A stretch of DNA of 64,000 bases from Ruminococcaceae bacterium UBA7212 (GTDB lineage Bacteria; Bacillota; Clostridia; Oscillospirales; Acutalibacteraceae): the NCBI GenBank assembly GCA_002490525.1, contig DKUE01000005.1, positions 1-64,000 of the forward strand, read 5' to 3'. The number at the start of each line of letters is the position of its first letter. Positions within the stretch are counted from its first letter, which is position 1. Both the position numbers and the translations under genes were made by a program. Below the pieces are notes generated by a model. That model saw nothing but the letters and a program-made list of their open reading frames with translations, ran no database searches and was not told the origin of the DNA. This document shows, piece by piece, positions 26,994 to 35,169 of this stretch.

Positions 26994-27419
26994 ATGGTCA
27001 GTATTGAGTTTACACAAAATTTCGAGGTCGGACTCGGGGAAATCATAGATTCTGAATTTAATAAGTTTGCTGAAGAAAACCATGTTCAATGTGATTATTC
27101 GCCTTTTTGCTTTGTTGCACGGGACAGCAACCGAATAATCGGTGTGCTGACAGGGCACACATATTATAACGAGGTGCATATCAGCGACTTTATTATTCTG
27201 AAAGCATACCGTAAAAAGTGCATTGGCGGCAGTATGCTTTCGGCGGTAGAAGCACATTACAAAGATAAAGGCTTTGAAAATATAAATTTGAGTACGTACG
27301 CTTTTCAGGCACCTGCATTTTACGAAAAACACGGATTTCAAACAGAATTCATCAGAGAAAATGCTAAAAATCCTAAGCTCACCAAATACTTTTTTATAAA
27401 GCACCTTACCACGTCATAA
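26994..27419 (+). CDS. GNAT family N-acetyltransferase
   Basis: A 141-residue acetyltransferase-fold protein. The middle 'NRIIGVLTGHTYYNEVHISDFIILKAYRKKCIGGSML' follows the GNAT beta4-acetyl-CoA loop pattern, although the usual Gln/Arg-X-X-Gly-X-Gly/Ala loop is altered to KKCIGG. The 'FYEKHGFQ' motif near residue 110 is standard. The substrate is unknown. AAAGGAAG precedes the ATG. It lies just after tRNA-Leu and before a small Fe-S protein gene, with no terminator between. Confidence 0.8.
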   Translation: MVSIEFTQNFEVGLGEIIDSEFNKFAEENHVQCDYSPFCFVARDSNRIIGVLTGHTYYNEVHISDFIILKAYRKKCIGGSMLSAVEAHYKDKGFENINLSTYAFQAPAFYEKHGFQTEFIRENAKNPKLTKYFFIKHLTTS

Positions 27420-27467
27420 GCATTTGAATGAACATATAAATAAATCTTTAACAGGGAGATTCAAATC

Positions 27468-27668
27468 ATGAAAATTACATTAAATTCAAATCAGGAAATT
27501 GTAAAAACAATAAAAGAAGGGTTAAAGCGCACCGGTGGCTATTGTCCCTGCCGTTTAGAAAGAACGGAAGAGAATAAGTGCATGTGCGAAGAATTTAAAT
27601 CGCAAATCAAAGACCCGAATTTTGAGGGTTATTGCCATTGTATGCTGTATTACAAATCAAAAGATTAA
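27468..27668 (+). CDS. Small ferredoxin:thioredoxin reductase catalytic-chain-like protein
   Basis: A 66-residue protein with six cysteines as three C-X-C pairs: CPC near residue 26, CMC near 38, CHC near 56. In the ferredoxin:thioredoxin reductase beta chain these pairs form a [4Fe-4S] cluster beside a redox-active disulfide. Plant and cyanobacterial chains are near 110 residues with longer spacing; short versions occur in anaerobes and archaea. Whether it reduces a thioredoxin here is inference. CAGGGAG is upstream. It precedes a ferritin-like protein and lactate dehydrogenase. Confidence 0.75.
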   Translation: MKITLNSNQEIVKTIKEGLKRTGGYCPCRLERTEENKCMCEEFKSQIKDPNFEGYCHCMLYYKSKD

Positions 27669-27728
27669 CAATCACAAAAACATATTTTCGTTGTTTCCTG
27701 CCATACTACCTTTAAAGGAGTTGGTATT

Positions 27729-28163
27729 ATGAAACAAGAAGATACAATCCGTCTGCTGCAAGAATGCAACGCAGGCATCAAAATGGGTGTCGCATCCATT
27801 GATGAAGTAATTCACCGCGTGGAAAATGAGAATTTCAGAACGTTGTTGTTCACGGAAAAGCAAACACACGAGAATCTCGGCACCGAGACATCGCAAATAC
27901 TATATAACTACGGTGACAGCGGCAAAGAACCGAATCCGGTTGCCAAAACTATGAGTTGGATGAAAACCAATGTAAAAACCGCGGTTGAACCGGGTGACAG
28001 CACAATTGCCGATTTAATTACGGACGGGTGCAATATGGGGGTTAAATCTCTGCACCGCTATTTAAATCAGTATAAAGATGCAGAGCAAAATGTAAAAGAT
28101 ATTGCAACCCGTTTAATTCAGTCAGAACGCAACTTAACCGAAGGCGTCGCACAATACCTTTAA
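27729..28163 (+). CDS. Ferritin-like DUF2383/PA2169 family protein
   Basis: A 144-residue all-helical protein resembling the PA2169/DUF2383 four-helix bundle group, inferred from 'LLQECNAGIKMGVASIDEVI', 'TEKQTHENLGTETSQIL' and 'ITDGCNMGVKSLHRYLNQY'. No function is established. Acidic and His residues are spread along the helices, but a diiron site cannot be confirmed by eye. AAAGGAG precedes the ATG, and its stop overlaps the lactate dehydrogenase start by one base (TAATG), indicating coupling. Confidence 0.7.
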   Translation: MKQEDTIRLLQECNAGIKMGVASIDEVIHRVENENFRTLLFTEKQTHENLGTETSQILYNYGDSGKEPNPVAKTMSWMKTNVKTAVEPGDSTIADLITDGCNMGVKSLHRYLNQYKDAEQNVKDIATRLIQSERNLTEGVAQYL

Positions 28164-29143
28164 TGATGAAAACCAACGGATTTACAAAAAAGATTGCTGT
28201 AATCGGCACAGGCTTTGTCGGCATGAGCTTTGCCTATGCTCTGCTTTGTGAGGGCGGTTGCGATGAAATGGTGTTGATTGACATCAACAAAGAAAAGGCA
28301 AACGGCGAAGCCATGGATTTAAATCACGGACTCGCGTTTGCCAAAACCAATATGCGTATTATTGCGGGGGAATACAAAGACTGCGCCGATGCGGATATTG
28401 TTGTCATTTGTGCAGGCGTTTCACAAAAGCCAGGTGAGGACCGCATTTCACTTTTGCAAAGAAACAAAGCAGTATTTAAAAGCATTATCTCCCCTATTCT
28501 CTATTCGGGATTTGACGGTATTTTTTTGGTGGCGACAAATCCTGTGGATATTATGACCCGCGTCACTTGGCAGGTATCAGGCTTTGACCATCGAAAGGTA
28601 CTCGGTTCGGGCACAACCTTGGACACCGCCAGACTTCGCTATCTTTTGGGAGAATATTTCACGGTTGACCCCAAAAATGTGCATGCCTATGTAATTGGCG
28701 AACACGGTGACAGTGAAATGGTTCCGTGGTCACAGGCCATGATTGGCACAAAACCGATACGGGAAATTATTGCGCAAAAAGACGGCAAATTTGCGGCGGC
28801 GGATTTAAACGGCATAGCTGAAAACGTCACACAAGCCGCTTACAAAATTATCGAAGCGAAAAAAGCCACCTACTACGGCATTGGACTTTCGCTGGTGCGT
28901 ATTGTCAAGGCCATTTTCGGCGGTGAAAACAGTATTTTAACTGTTTCCGCTATGCTGCGCGGCGAATACGGCGTAAGCGAGGTTTTTGCAGGCGTACCCT
29001 GTATTTTAGGACGCAGCGGTATTCAAGAAGTTTTAACCTTAAATTTAGAACCTGAAGAAGAAAAACAATTTCAAAACTCTTGCCAATTGCTGAATTCTGT
29101 ATGGCATGATTCGTTTTACACGAATGCATCGGAAACAAAATAA
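28163..29143 (+). CDS. ldh: L-lactate dehydrogenase
   Basis: NAD+-dependent enzyme reducing pyruvate to L-lactate. The 326 residues have the NAD fold start 'KKIAVIGTGFVGMSFAYAL', Asp of 'VLIDINKEKA', the catalytic Arg region 'DRISLLQRNKAVF', 'VATNPVDIMT', and active-site His in 'VIGEHGDSEMVPWS'. Residue Gln in 'SQKPGEDR' favours lactate over malate dehydrogenase. It is coupled to the upstream ferritin-like gene and followed by a strong terminator. Rex is the usual regulator of such genes, but no Rex site is seen nearby. Confidence 0.95.
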   Translation: MMKTNGFTKKIAVIGTGFVGMSFAYALLCEGGCDEMVLIDINKEKANGEAMDLNHGLAFAKTNMRIIAGEYKDCADADIVVICAGVSQKPGEDRISLLQRNKAVFKSIISPILYSGFDGIFLVATNPVDIMTRVTWQVSGFDHRKVLGSGTTLDTARLRYLLGEYFTVDPKNVHAYVIGEHGDSEMVPWSQAMIGTKPIREIIAQKDGKFAAADLNGIAENVTQAAYKIIEAKKATYYGIGLSLVRIVKAIFGGENSILTVSAMLRGEYGVSEVFAGVPCILGRSGIQEVLTLNLEPEEEKQFQNSCQLLNSVWHDSFYTNASETK

Positions 29144-29146
29144 TCG

Positions 29147-29192
29147 TCAGCACCCAACAGGTAAGCTTTCTGCCTGTTGGGCGCTGATTTTT
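29147..29192 (+). terminator. Terminator of ldh
   Basis: Long stem TCAGC-X-CCCAACAGG/CCTGTTGGG-X-GCTGA with one mismatch, then TTTTT. Confidence 0.92.
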
Positions 29193-29391
29193 GTAATTTT
29201 ATGGATTCGGGATTCTTCAATTACACGTAAAATGATATTGTAGAATTATATACCGTCCGCTCAACATTATCACACCACTATCCGAAAACTTTGTATTCTA
29301 TTATCATAACATTGCTTAAAAATATCCCATAATGCAAACTCGGGTAATTTACAAAAATAAACTTGTCAAAATTACTTGCTAAAATCAAAAT

Positions 29392-30414
29392 TCAGCTCAA
29401 TTCCTGCACGGTCTTGAAACGATAGCCGTTAGCGGTGAGAAAGTCCATATCCTTTACAATTGCCGCCGCGCCCGAAACGCAACTGTACAGCGGGTCATCT
29501 GCCATAATGATCTCAATCCCCGTTTCACTTTCCAAGCGTTTTTTCATACCGTACAAAAGTGAGGTTCCGCCTGTTAAAACGATGCCGTTTTCGGAAATGT
29601 CACCGACCAATTCCGGCGGCGTAATTTCCAAAACCGATTTAATTCCACCGATAATATAACTGATTTGTTCATCAATGCAATGAAAAAGTTCTGTGGAAGT
29701 GACCTCAAACGACATAGGCATATTGTCCAGCCCGCTTTTGCCGTTTGCCATCACGGCAATCTCTTCTTTTCGCGGCACAGCACTGCCGAGACAAATCTTC
29801 AAGCGTTCTGCCGTCTGCGGTCCGACCAAAATATCCCGTTTCTTTCGCAAATATTTCTGAATCGCCTCATCAATCGATTTTCCGCCGACCTTAACGGATT
29901 TAGACACAGCAAGACTTCCCCTTGTCACCACCGAAATGTCCACGGAACCGCCGCCGAGATTCACAATAAACCGCCCTGAAAACGTGTCCTCATCCAAGCC
30001 CGCACCGATTGCAGAAGCCAGCGACTCCTCCACCAAGCAGACACGCCCCGCGCCCGCATGCATAGCGACATCTAAAAAAGTCCGCTTATCCAAATTCGTA
30101 GCACCGCTCGGCACGGTCAAAATCACATTCGGTTTGAAAATGCTGTTGCCGCAGAGCCGCTGAAAATAATAACGCAAAATGTGCTCTGCATGTGTGTAAT
30201 CGGAAATAATACCGTTTTGCACAGGGCTGATTACGCGAATTGCATCATCAGTTCTGCCGTTAATGGTATATGCAGTGTTGCCGATAGCAACAGGAGTGCC
30301 TGTCTCGGTATCTACGGCAATCATTGTCGGTTCGTCAAGTACAATACCCTTGCCGCCGACATACATAATTGTAGATGTTGACCCAAAGTCAATGCCGACA
30401 CACATACCAAGCAC
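29392..30414 (-). CDS. mreB: MreB/Mbl-type rod shape protein
   Basis: A 340-residue bacterial actin that organises cell wall synthesis under the membrane. Phosphate-1 loop 'VGIDFGSTST' at the N-terminus, 'GRFIVNLGGGSVDISVV' (phosphate 2) near residue 155, 'GIVLTGGTSLLYGM' near residue 285. The GTG at 30414 is chosen: GGAGGT is 7 nt upstream and it yields the usual Met-Leu-Gly-X-X-Val-Gly-Ile start; the frame is open three codons more. It stands alone without mreC/mreD, as Mbl or MreBH paralogues do, so the exact paralogue is undecided. Confidence 0.88.
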   Translation of the reverse strand: MLGMCVGIDFGSTSTIMYVGGKGIVLDEPTMIAVDTETGTPVAIGNTAYTINGRTDDAIRVISPVQNGIISDYTHAEHILRYYFQRLCGNSIFKPNVILTVPSGATNLDKRTFLDVAMHAGAGRVCLVEESLASAIGAGLDEDTFSGRFIVNLGGGSVDISVVTRGSLAVSKSVKVGGKSIDEAIQKYLRKKRDILVGPQTAERLKICLGSAVPRKEEIAVMANGKSGLDNMPMSFEVTSTELFHCIDEQISYIIGGIKSVLEITPPELVGDISENGIVLTGGTSLLYGMKKRLESETGIEIIMADDPLYSCVSGAAAIVKDMDFLTANGYRFKTVQELS

Positions 30415-30498
30415 ACAGCACACCTCCGCTTCCTAAAAATATCGGTTAATATTTTAGCACATACTCCAAAAAAAGTAAATCGTAAAAGAAAAAAGCGA

Positions 30499-30735
30499 CT
30501 AGAGATTTAGATCGCTTCTTTCGGCATACAGATTCATTAAGGTTCTGTTCAGCGGCAAAAATGCAAATATCCACAACAGCCGAACACCGCAAATGCCAAT
30601 CAACGAAACAAGCATCGATCCTGTGGATTTTCCGATTCCGCAAATTTGACCCGCTACAACATCCTACAAAGAACAGGTAATATAGAACGGCATACAAAAA
30701 GACAAACAGAGAACCGTCCGAACCCACTGAAAAAG
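30499..30735 (-). pseudogene. Remnant of a MATE efflux transporter (C-terminal part)
   Basis: Read on the minus strand, 30499-30663 encodes 'DVVAGQICGIGKSTGSMLV' and 'SLIGICGVRLLWIF', the conserved last-third pattern of MATE Na+/drug antiporters, ending in TAG. The frame continues upstream as 'FYITCSL' but is broken by a TAG at 30664-30666 exactly where the family normally has the residue before Asp-Val. No start codon, ribosome site or N-terminal two-thirds is found. The gene has decayed or been largely deleted. Confidence 0.75.
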
Positions 30736-30841
30736 AGTAGTTTTGAAAAGGAAAAGTGATAAGATTAACACTGATTATAATTCTTATTATCCAAAACATA
30801 AAACCATTCTCCACTACATGGCACACAAGGGGAGGTTTTAT

Positions 30842-30955
30842 GTGAAAATAATATCTGCAAAAGCAGCAATAAAAGACCGTTTTAGGAAACACAAACAGCG
30901 CGTACCGAAGTACACGCAAAAAATAAGACTGTTTTTGTCTTGGGCGGGAAAATAA
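30842..30955 (+). CDS. Possible small basic peptide, 37 residues
   Basis: GTG-started frame with an excellent AAGGGGAGG 6 nt upstream. The product is very basic (about a dozen Lys/Arg) and ends 'LFLSWAGK'. No family is recognised. It lies opposite the candidate structured RNA, so either it or the RNA may be spurious. Listed because the ribosome site is strong. Confidence 0.25.
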   Translation: MKIISAKAAIKDRFRKHKQRVPKYTQKIRLFLSWAGK

Positions 30956-31093
30956 ACGAACTAAAATAGTACCCTGCAACCCGAAAAAATGAAGTTTTAT
31001 GTACGTGGTCAATGCCATAATTCTCTGTACTCAGGGTTGCTAAGGTCATGTTAGTAAAACAAGCTCATGGCTTAAACCGTCCATCGACCTTAT
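30918..31093 (-). ncRNA. Candidate structured RNA, about 175 nt
   Basis: On the minus strand a near-perfect promoter (31100-31128) is followed by a closed stem AAGGTC-(G)-ATG/CATGACCTT (31082-31091 with 31042-31050) enclosing AAGC/GCTT (31061-31073). A 7-bp pairing GCAACCC/GGGTTGC (31034-31040 with 30976-30982) follows. A short stem AAGAC/GTCTT with ATTTTTT (30918-30941) could terminate. Just past it is an 8-bp cTTCGg tetraloop hairpin (30898-30917). It belongs to no riboswitch or RNA family that I recognise. Confidence 0.4.
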
Positions 31094-31099
31094 ACATGT

Positions 31100-31128
31100 A
31101 TAATAGCAGAGACTTTTATTGCTGTCAA
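31100..31128 (-). promoter_or_regulatory. Consensus sigma-A promoter with no gene behind it
   Basis: Minus strand TTGACA (31123-31128), 17-bp spacer, TATTAT (31100-31105). The next protein-coding features leftward are only the MATE remnant and, further, mreB. Confidence 0.65.
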
Positions 31129-31210
31129 TTCTTCATTTATTGTCTGTGTTCTTGTTTTCAGGAACATGCGGTGTTAGCGTGAAAACCGAAGAAGCAGAAA
31201 GATAAAAAAG

Positions 31211-31318
31211 AAAATAGCACAGCCAACCCTGTGTTATTTTACTACATATATACGTAAAAGCCCAGCTATTGCTGAGCTTTTATGACAGGCTGAAACCTCG
31301 GTAATACCGAGGTTTTTT
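31211..31318. terminator. Row of three terminator-like hairpins
   Basis: 31211-31240: stem AAAATAGCACAG/CTGTGTTATTTT. 31256-31281: AAAAGC-X-CAGC/GCTG-X-GCTTTT. 31293-31318: AAACCTCGGTA/TACCGAGGTTT followed by TTT, pointing rightward. The middle one could also end tRNA-Arg transcription leftward. No intact rightward gene explains the third. Confidence 0.6.
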
Positions 31319-31347
31319 CGGGATACATCTTTTTTGTATCCACTTGA

Positions 31348-31424
31348 TGGCGCGCTTGACTGGATTCGAACCAGCGGCCTTTAGAGTCGGAGTCTAACGC
31401 TCTATCCAGCTGAGCTACAAGCGC
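31348..31424 (-). tRNA. tRNA-Arg (CCG)
   Basis: Acceptor GCGCTTG/CAAGCGC, discriminator G, encoded CCA, anticodon loop CTCCGAC giving CCG, D-arm GCTCAGCTGGATAGAGC, T-loop TTCGAAT. Reads CGG codons. Confidence 0.96.
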
Positions 31425-31457
31425 ATATATAAGCGATTTCGCAAAGGAAACCGCATT

Positions 31458-32552
31458 TTAAACATTGAAGCGAAACAGGACAATATCGCCGTCCTGCATA
31501 ACGTATTCCTTACCTTCCGAGCGAATTTTTCCTTTTTCTTTGGCTGCTTGCATAGTGCCGCATTCCATCAACTCGTCAAATGCAATTACTTCGGCACGGA
31601 TAAACCCACGTTCAAAATCGCTGTGAATTTTTCCCGCCGCTTGTGGTGCCTTTGTACCGTTTGTAATCGTCCATGCACGAACCTCAGGTTCGCCTGCCGT
31701 CAAATAAGAAATTAAGCCTAAAAGACTGTAAGAACGCTGAATAAGCAAATCCAAACCACCCTGCGCAATTCCCAAATCTGAAAGAAACATCTCTTTTTCT
31801 TCTTTGGAAAGCGAAGCAATTTCCGCTTCCAGCTCTGCACAAATCGGCAAAACCTCCGCACCTTCTGCCTCGGCAATTTCACACACGGTTTTATAACGCA
31901 CATTTTTCTCAATAGAATCAGCAAAGTCATCTTCACTCATGTTGCAAGCATAAATAACGGGCTTGGAAGAAAGCAGAGCAACCGTTTCAAGCATTTCTTT
32001 TTCTTCATCGGTCATTTCGACCGCACGGGCATTCACACCGTTAACAAGTGATGCCCGCAGACGTTCAAAAAATTCCACCTCGGCTTGTAAGCTTTTGTCG
32101 CCTTTCATCGCCTTTTTATCACGGTCAATGCGCCTGTCCAAAATTTCCAGATCGGAAAGAATCAGTTCTAAATTTATAGTTTCAATATCGCGCTGCGGGT
32201 CAACACTGCCTTCCACGTGCACAATATCATCATTGTCAAAGCAACGCACGACATGAATAATCGCGTCCACCTCGCGAATATGAGAAAGGAATTTATTGCC
32301 AAGTCCTTCCCCTTTTGACGCGCCTTTTACAAGCCCCGCGATATCCACAAATTCAATGGTAGCGGGAGTCAGCTTTTTGGGCTGGTACATTTGCGCCAGC
32401 TTATCTAAACGGGCATCGGGAACTGCAACAACACCCACATTCGGCTCAATGGTGCAGAACGCATAATTCGCGGACTGCGCGCCTGCGTTTGTAATTGCAT
32501 TAAACAAAGTGCTTTTACCGACGTTCGGCAAACCCACGATTCCCAATTTCAT
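31458..32552 (-). CDS. ychF: Redox/ribosome-associated GTPase-like ATPase YchF
   Basis: Universally conserved OBG-family P-loop protein that binds ATP rather than GTP and associates with ribosomes. The 364-residue product has 'GIVGLPNVGKSTLFNAIT', a G2/G3 'DIAGLVKGASKGEGLGN', an altered G4 'NMSEDD' (in place of Asn-Lys-X-Asp) and a C-terminal TGS domain ending 'DGDIVLFRFNV'. ATG codons at 32561 and 32552 compete; AGAAGG is too close to the first, so the second is chosen. tRNA-Arg lies just downstream. Confidence 0.95.
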   Translation of the reverse strand: MKLGIVGLPNVGKSTLFNAITNAGAQSANYAFCTIEPNVGVVAVPDARLDKLAQMYQPKKLTPATIEFVDIAGLVKGASKGEGLGNKFLSHIREVDAIIHVVRCFDNDDIVHVEGSVDPQRDIETINLELILSDLEILDRRIDRDKKAMKGDKSLQAEVEFFERLRASLVNGVNARAVEMTDEEKEMLETVALLSSKPVIYACNMSEDDFADSIEKNVRYKTVCEIAEAEGAEVLPICAELEAEIASLSKEEKEMFLSDLGIAQGGLDLLIQRSYSLLGLISYLTAGEPEVRAWTITNGTKAPQAAGKIHSDFERGFIRAEVIAFDELMECGTMQAAKEKGKIRSEGKEYVMQDGDIVLFRFNV

Positions 32553-32632
32553 CTCTGTCATTCCTTCTGTTTAGTAAGCGAAAGATATTATACACGAAAG
32601 CCCTGATAATTTCAACTGCTTTTTTGTCTTTT

Positions 32633-33157
32633 TTACGATTCTTCAAGCACAGCTTCAGACGCCAGCGCATACGGTACACCGATAATCAGCAAAACATAAG
32701 AACCGCTGTTGCCGACAAAATACTTTTTTTCGGTATTTTCGGCGTTTGTAAAATTATAAGCCGAAGAAAATGCCGAAACCCGCGTATTTACTGCATTCAT
32801 AACTGCATCGCGTTCCGGCTTTGAAGAAACGCGGAACACTGCAATTTCGCGCAATTCGGATTCGGTTGCATCCGTATATACAACCGCTTGTTCCGCCGTG
32901 TTATTCGATACGGCATAGTATTTCCCGATTTGTGCGCTGTTCAGCGACATCAAATCCGTCATACCGACCCGCTGTGCCAAATCATTGGCAAGCTGTTCGG
33001 CAGACTCCGCCTGTTCCATCCACATATCTGACTTTTCCGATACAGAGCGTGCACGGATTAAATGAATTGCAAAAACAGAAAACAGACACAGCACAGCTAT
33101 AACTACAGCAATTATGCCCAAACTTCTGTGACGTCCTCTTTGTGCATTGCTTTTCAT
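32633..33157 (-). CDS. DUF4358 domain protein, membrane-anchored
   Basis: A 174-residue protein with a short basic N-terminus, one signal-anchor helix (about residues 13-35) and an outward DUF4358 domain containing 'YYAVSNNTAEQAVVYTDATESELREIAVFRV', a family-typical core. Function unknown; the family is common in Clostridia. GGAGGAC is 9 nt before the chosen ATG; the open frame extends 45 codons upstream into the end of the EIIC-like gene without a ribosome site. It starts 28 bp after that gene's stop. Confidence 0.8.
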   Translation of the reverse strand: MKSNAQRGRHRSLGIIAVVIAVLCLFSVFAIHLIRARSVSEKSDMWMEQAESAEQLANDLAQRVGMTDLMSLNSAQIGKYYAVSNNTAEQAVVYTDATESELREIAVFRVSSKPERDAVMNAVNTRVSAFSSAYNFTNAENTEKKYFVGNSGSYVLLIIGVPYALASEAVLEES

Positions 33158-33185
33158 AAATATTCGTCCTCCGCGTATATCCGAT

Positions 33186-34658
33186 TTACGCCATGGTATC
33201 GGATGATTCCTTAACTTCTTCCTGCGTTTCGGTATATTTTTTCGGAAGCTTTCCGCGCTCGGATTTAAACGTTTTCCAAAGCTTTTGCGCATATCCGCGA
33301 AATTCTAATACAACATCGCCCTCACATGCGACAAAAGTGCCGTGCTTCTTTTGAGAGCGTGTTGCCGCAATCTTAAACAGGAACATGCAAGCACCGCCAA
33401 TCAGCGCACCTATCAAAATAATGACGAAAAGCGGAAGCCGACAGCTTAACCAGTCTCCCGAACGCAGAGGCAGTGTAAAGGAAATATATTTTTCTCCGCG
33501 GGCAAACATTTCGGCAAATGTCTCGCCGTTTCCGTATTTCGGCAATTCTGTCAAATAGGCCGTGTTAACAATGCCGAACACAGCTGTTAATACACCGGTT
33601 GCCGCAGAACCAATCATCAAACCCGGAATCACGGTAAGAGGGCTTCTGTAGGCATACGGCATCGCGAAAGCAACCGTCAGTTTGATATTCTCAAAAAAAG
33701 CGTTAATCGGCCCACTGACCGCAAGATTAAAGTCATCGTTATCCGGCGCGGCACCTTTTTTGGTAATTTTTTGCAGTAAAACGCACATCAGCGGAATCCA
33801 GCCGATGGTTACAAAGCATGCACCGTAGATAGTCATCAACTGTGCATTCCCGTCCGCAAAGGCGGCAATAGCAACCGCAAACGCCGACATAGAAACCGGT
33901 CCGATTAAATCAAAGCCGACCATTAACCCCATTACCAGTGCACATAAAACAACGGAAACACCCGAGAGTTGTGTAAGCGGTCCAATCAGGGCATCGCCGA
34001 GCGCACGAAACGGAATTTCAATACCGTAATGTATCAGCAAAAATGTTAGCGCCGCAGAAACCACGGGCATAATCAGAACCAAAACAATTAAATCTACTTG
34101 TTCTAAAATACCGACACCGGTCAAGCTGTCCGGTATCTTTTTGCCGGCAGCACGTTTTTTCGCAAAAGTATTATCTAATTTGCCGCCTAAAAATTCTTTG
34201 CAGTTATTCCACGCAATAAATAAGTATTTAATACAGTATGCCAAAAATACCGATAAAATTAAATACCCCATATAGCCGATATTTGCACCGCCGCCGTTTT
34301 CCAAAGGGGTTGCAAAATAAGCCTTATATGCCTCTACGCCCGAAATCGGCGTGCCTGCAAAGTGTGCAAAATAAATACTTAAAGCGAATGCAGGTGCAAC
34401 GGCTGGTATTCCGGCAATCAAATAAGATAAAACCACAGCCATAACTACAAAAAAGAAATCGGTTGCCCAAAATAAAATGAACCACAAAATATTTTCGTTC
34501 TGCGGTTCTGTGGCGCCTAAAATGTGCTGCACGCCGAGCACATTTTGTACAACAAAAAAGAAACCTGCACCGAGGGCTCCGAACAGCTGCACAATAAACA
34601 TAATGGACGTAGCGCGGTTTACATTTTGCCGCAGACTGCGAACTTCCCGTTTAAACAT
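33186..34658 (-). CDS. Fructose-type PTS EIIC-like membrane protein
   Basis: A 490-residue polytopic protein with around ten hydrophobic helices. The part 'ALVMGLMVGFDLIGPVSMSAFAVAIAA' and the preceding 'PVVSAALTFLLIHYGIE' follow the pattern of the fructose-family PTS IIC permease. There is no EIIA or EIIB domain in the protein or nearby, and the N-terminal third does not match a standard IIC, so sugar phosphorylation is doubtful. A charged cytoplasmic C-terminal tail of about 60 residues follows the last helix. The ATG at 34658 suits GGGGGA better than the one two codons earlier. Membership in the family is inference from pattern. Confidence 0.6.
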   Translation of the reverse strand: MFKREVRSLRQNVNRATSIMFIVQLFGALGAGFFFVVQNVLGVQHILGATEPQNENILWFILFWATDFFFVVMAVVLSYLIAGIPAVAPAFALSIYFAHFAGTPISGVEAYKAYFATPLENGGGANIGYMGYLILSVFLAYCIKYLFIAWNNCKEFLGGKLDNTFAKKRAAGKKIPDSLTGVGILEQVDLIVLVLIMPVVSAALTFLLIHYGIEIPFRALGDALIGPLTQLSGVSVVLCALVMGLMVGFDLIGPVSMSAFAVAIAAFADGNAQLMTIYGACFVTIGWIPLMCVLLQKITKKGAAPDNDDFNLAVSGPINAFFENIKLTVAFAMPYAYRSPLTVIPGLMIGSAATGVLTAVFGIVNTAYLTELPKYGNGETFAEMFARGEKYISFTLPLRSGDWLSCRLPLFVIILIGALIGGACMFLFKIAATRSQKKHGTFVACEGDVVLEFRGYAQKLWKTFKSERGKLPKKYTETQEEVKESSDTMA

Positions 34659-34746
34659 AATCATTCCCCCACGAATTGATTTTTAGATCATACCATACTT
34701 TGACACACCTTGCAACTTATTCCATAAAAATAAATATTTTATCGAT

Positions 34747-35157
34747 TTAATACAGTACTTTTGACAATATGTAGCAGGTCCAAAGCGCCACTACAAACAG
34801 CCCCTCCGCCGGAATTGCCAATTTGGTATACGGGCATTTCCAGCCCTTGTCCACAAACAGGAAAATTGTTCTTGTCACAAACACGGTAGTTGCAAAAAAC
34901 AAACCACCCGCAAGCGAATAAACAGGTGTATGCAAAGCGAAGGTCAAATACAGTAAAAATGCACCAAGGGCAAAAGAAATACCGCCGTAATACACACGAA
35001 TTTCTGTTTTTCCTGCGTTGTCCACAGGCTTGACGGAAAAGCTTTCGGCATTTTTTAGAGGATTCGCAATAAATACAATTGCCATGCCGAAGAAATACCC
35101 AACCAATCCAATGACAGCAATACTTGCGGGAATGTTTTGTAAAAATAACTCTTTCAT
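34747..35157 (-). CDS. DUF4345-like small membrane protein
   Basis: A 136-residue protein with four hydrophobic helices (about residues 10-30, 55-75, 80-100, 112-132). The central 'IRVYYGGISFALGAFLLYL' resembles the DUF4345 core of Arg-X-X-Tyr-Gly-Gly. Function unknown. It lies 12 bp after the phosphatase/RimI fusion gene in the same direction and upstream of the EIIC-like gene. Confidence 0.6.
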   Translation of the reverse strand: MKELFLQNIPASIAVIGLVGYFFGMAIVFIANPLKNAESFSVKPVDNAGKTEIRVYYGGISFALGAFLLYLTFALHTPVYSLAGGLFFATTVFVTRTIFLFVDKGWKCPYTKLAIPAEGLFVVALWTCYILSKVLY

Positions 35158-35169
35158 GTTTTGTACCCC

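Noticed and set aside
29193..29391. Small gene or RNA between ldh and mreB
   Set aside because: A+T-rich, no hairpin with a T-run beyond the ldh terminator and no ribosome site.
30446..31018. 190-codon open frame on the minus strand
   Set aside because: The MATE pattern lies in a different frame of the same strand, and this frame has no ribosome site; its aromatic-rich product looks random.
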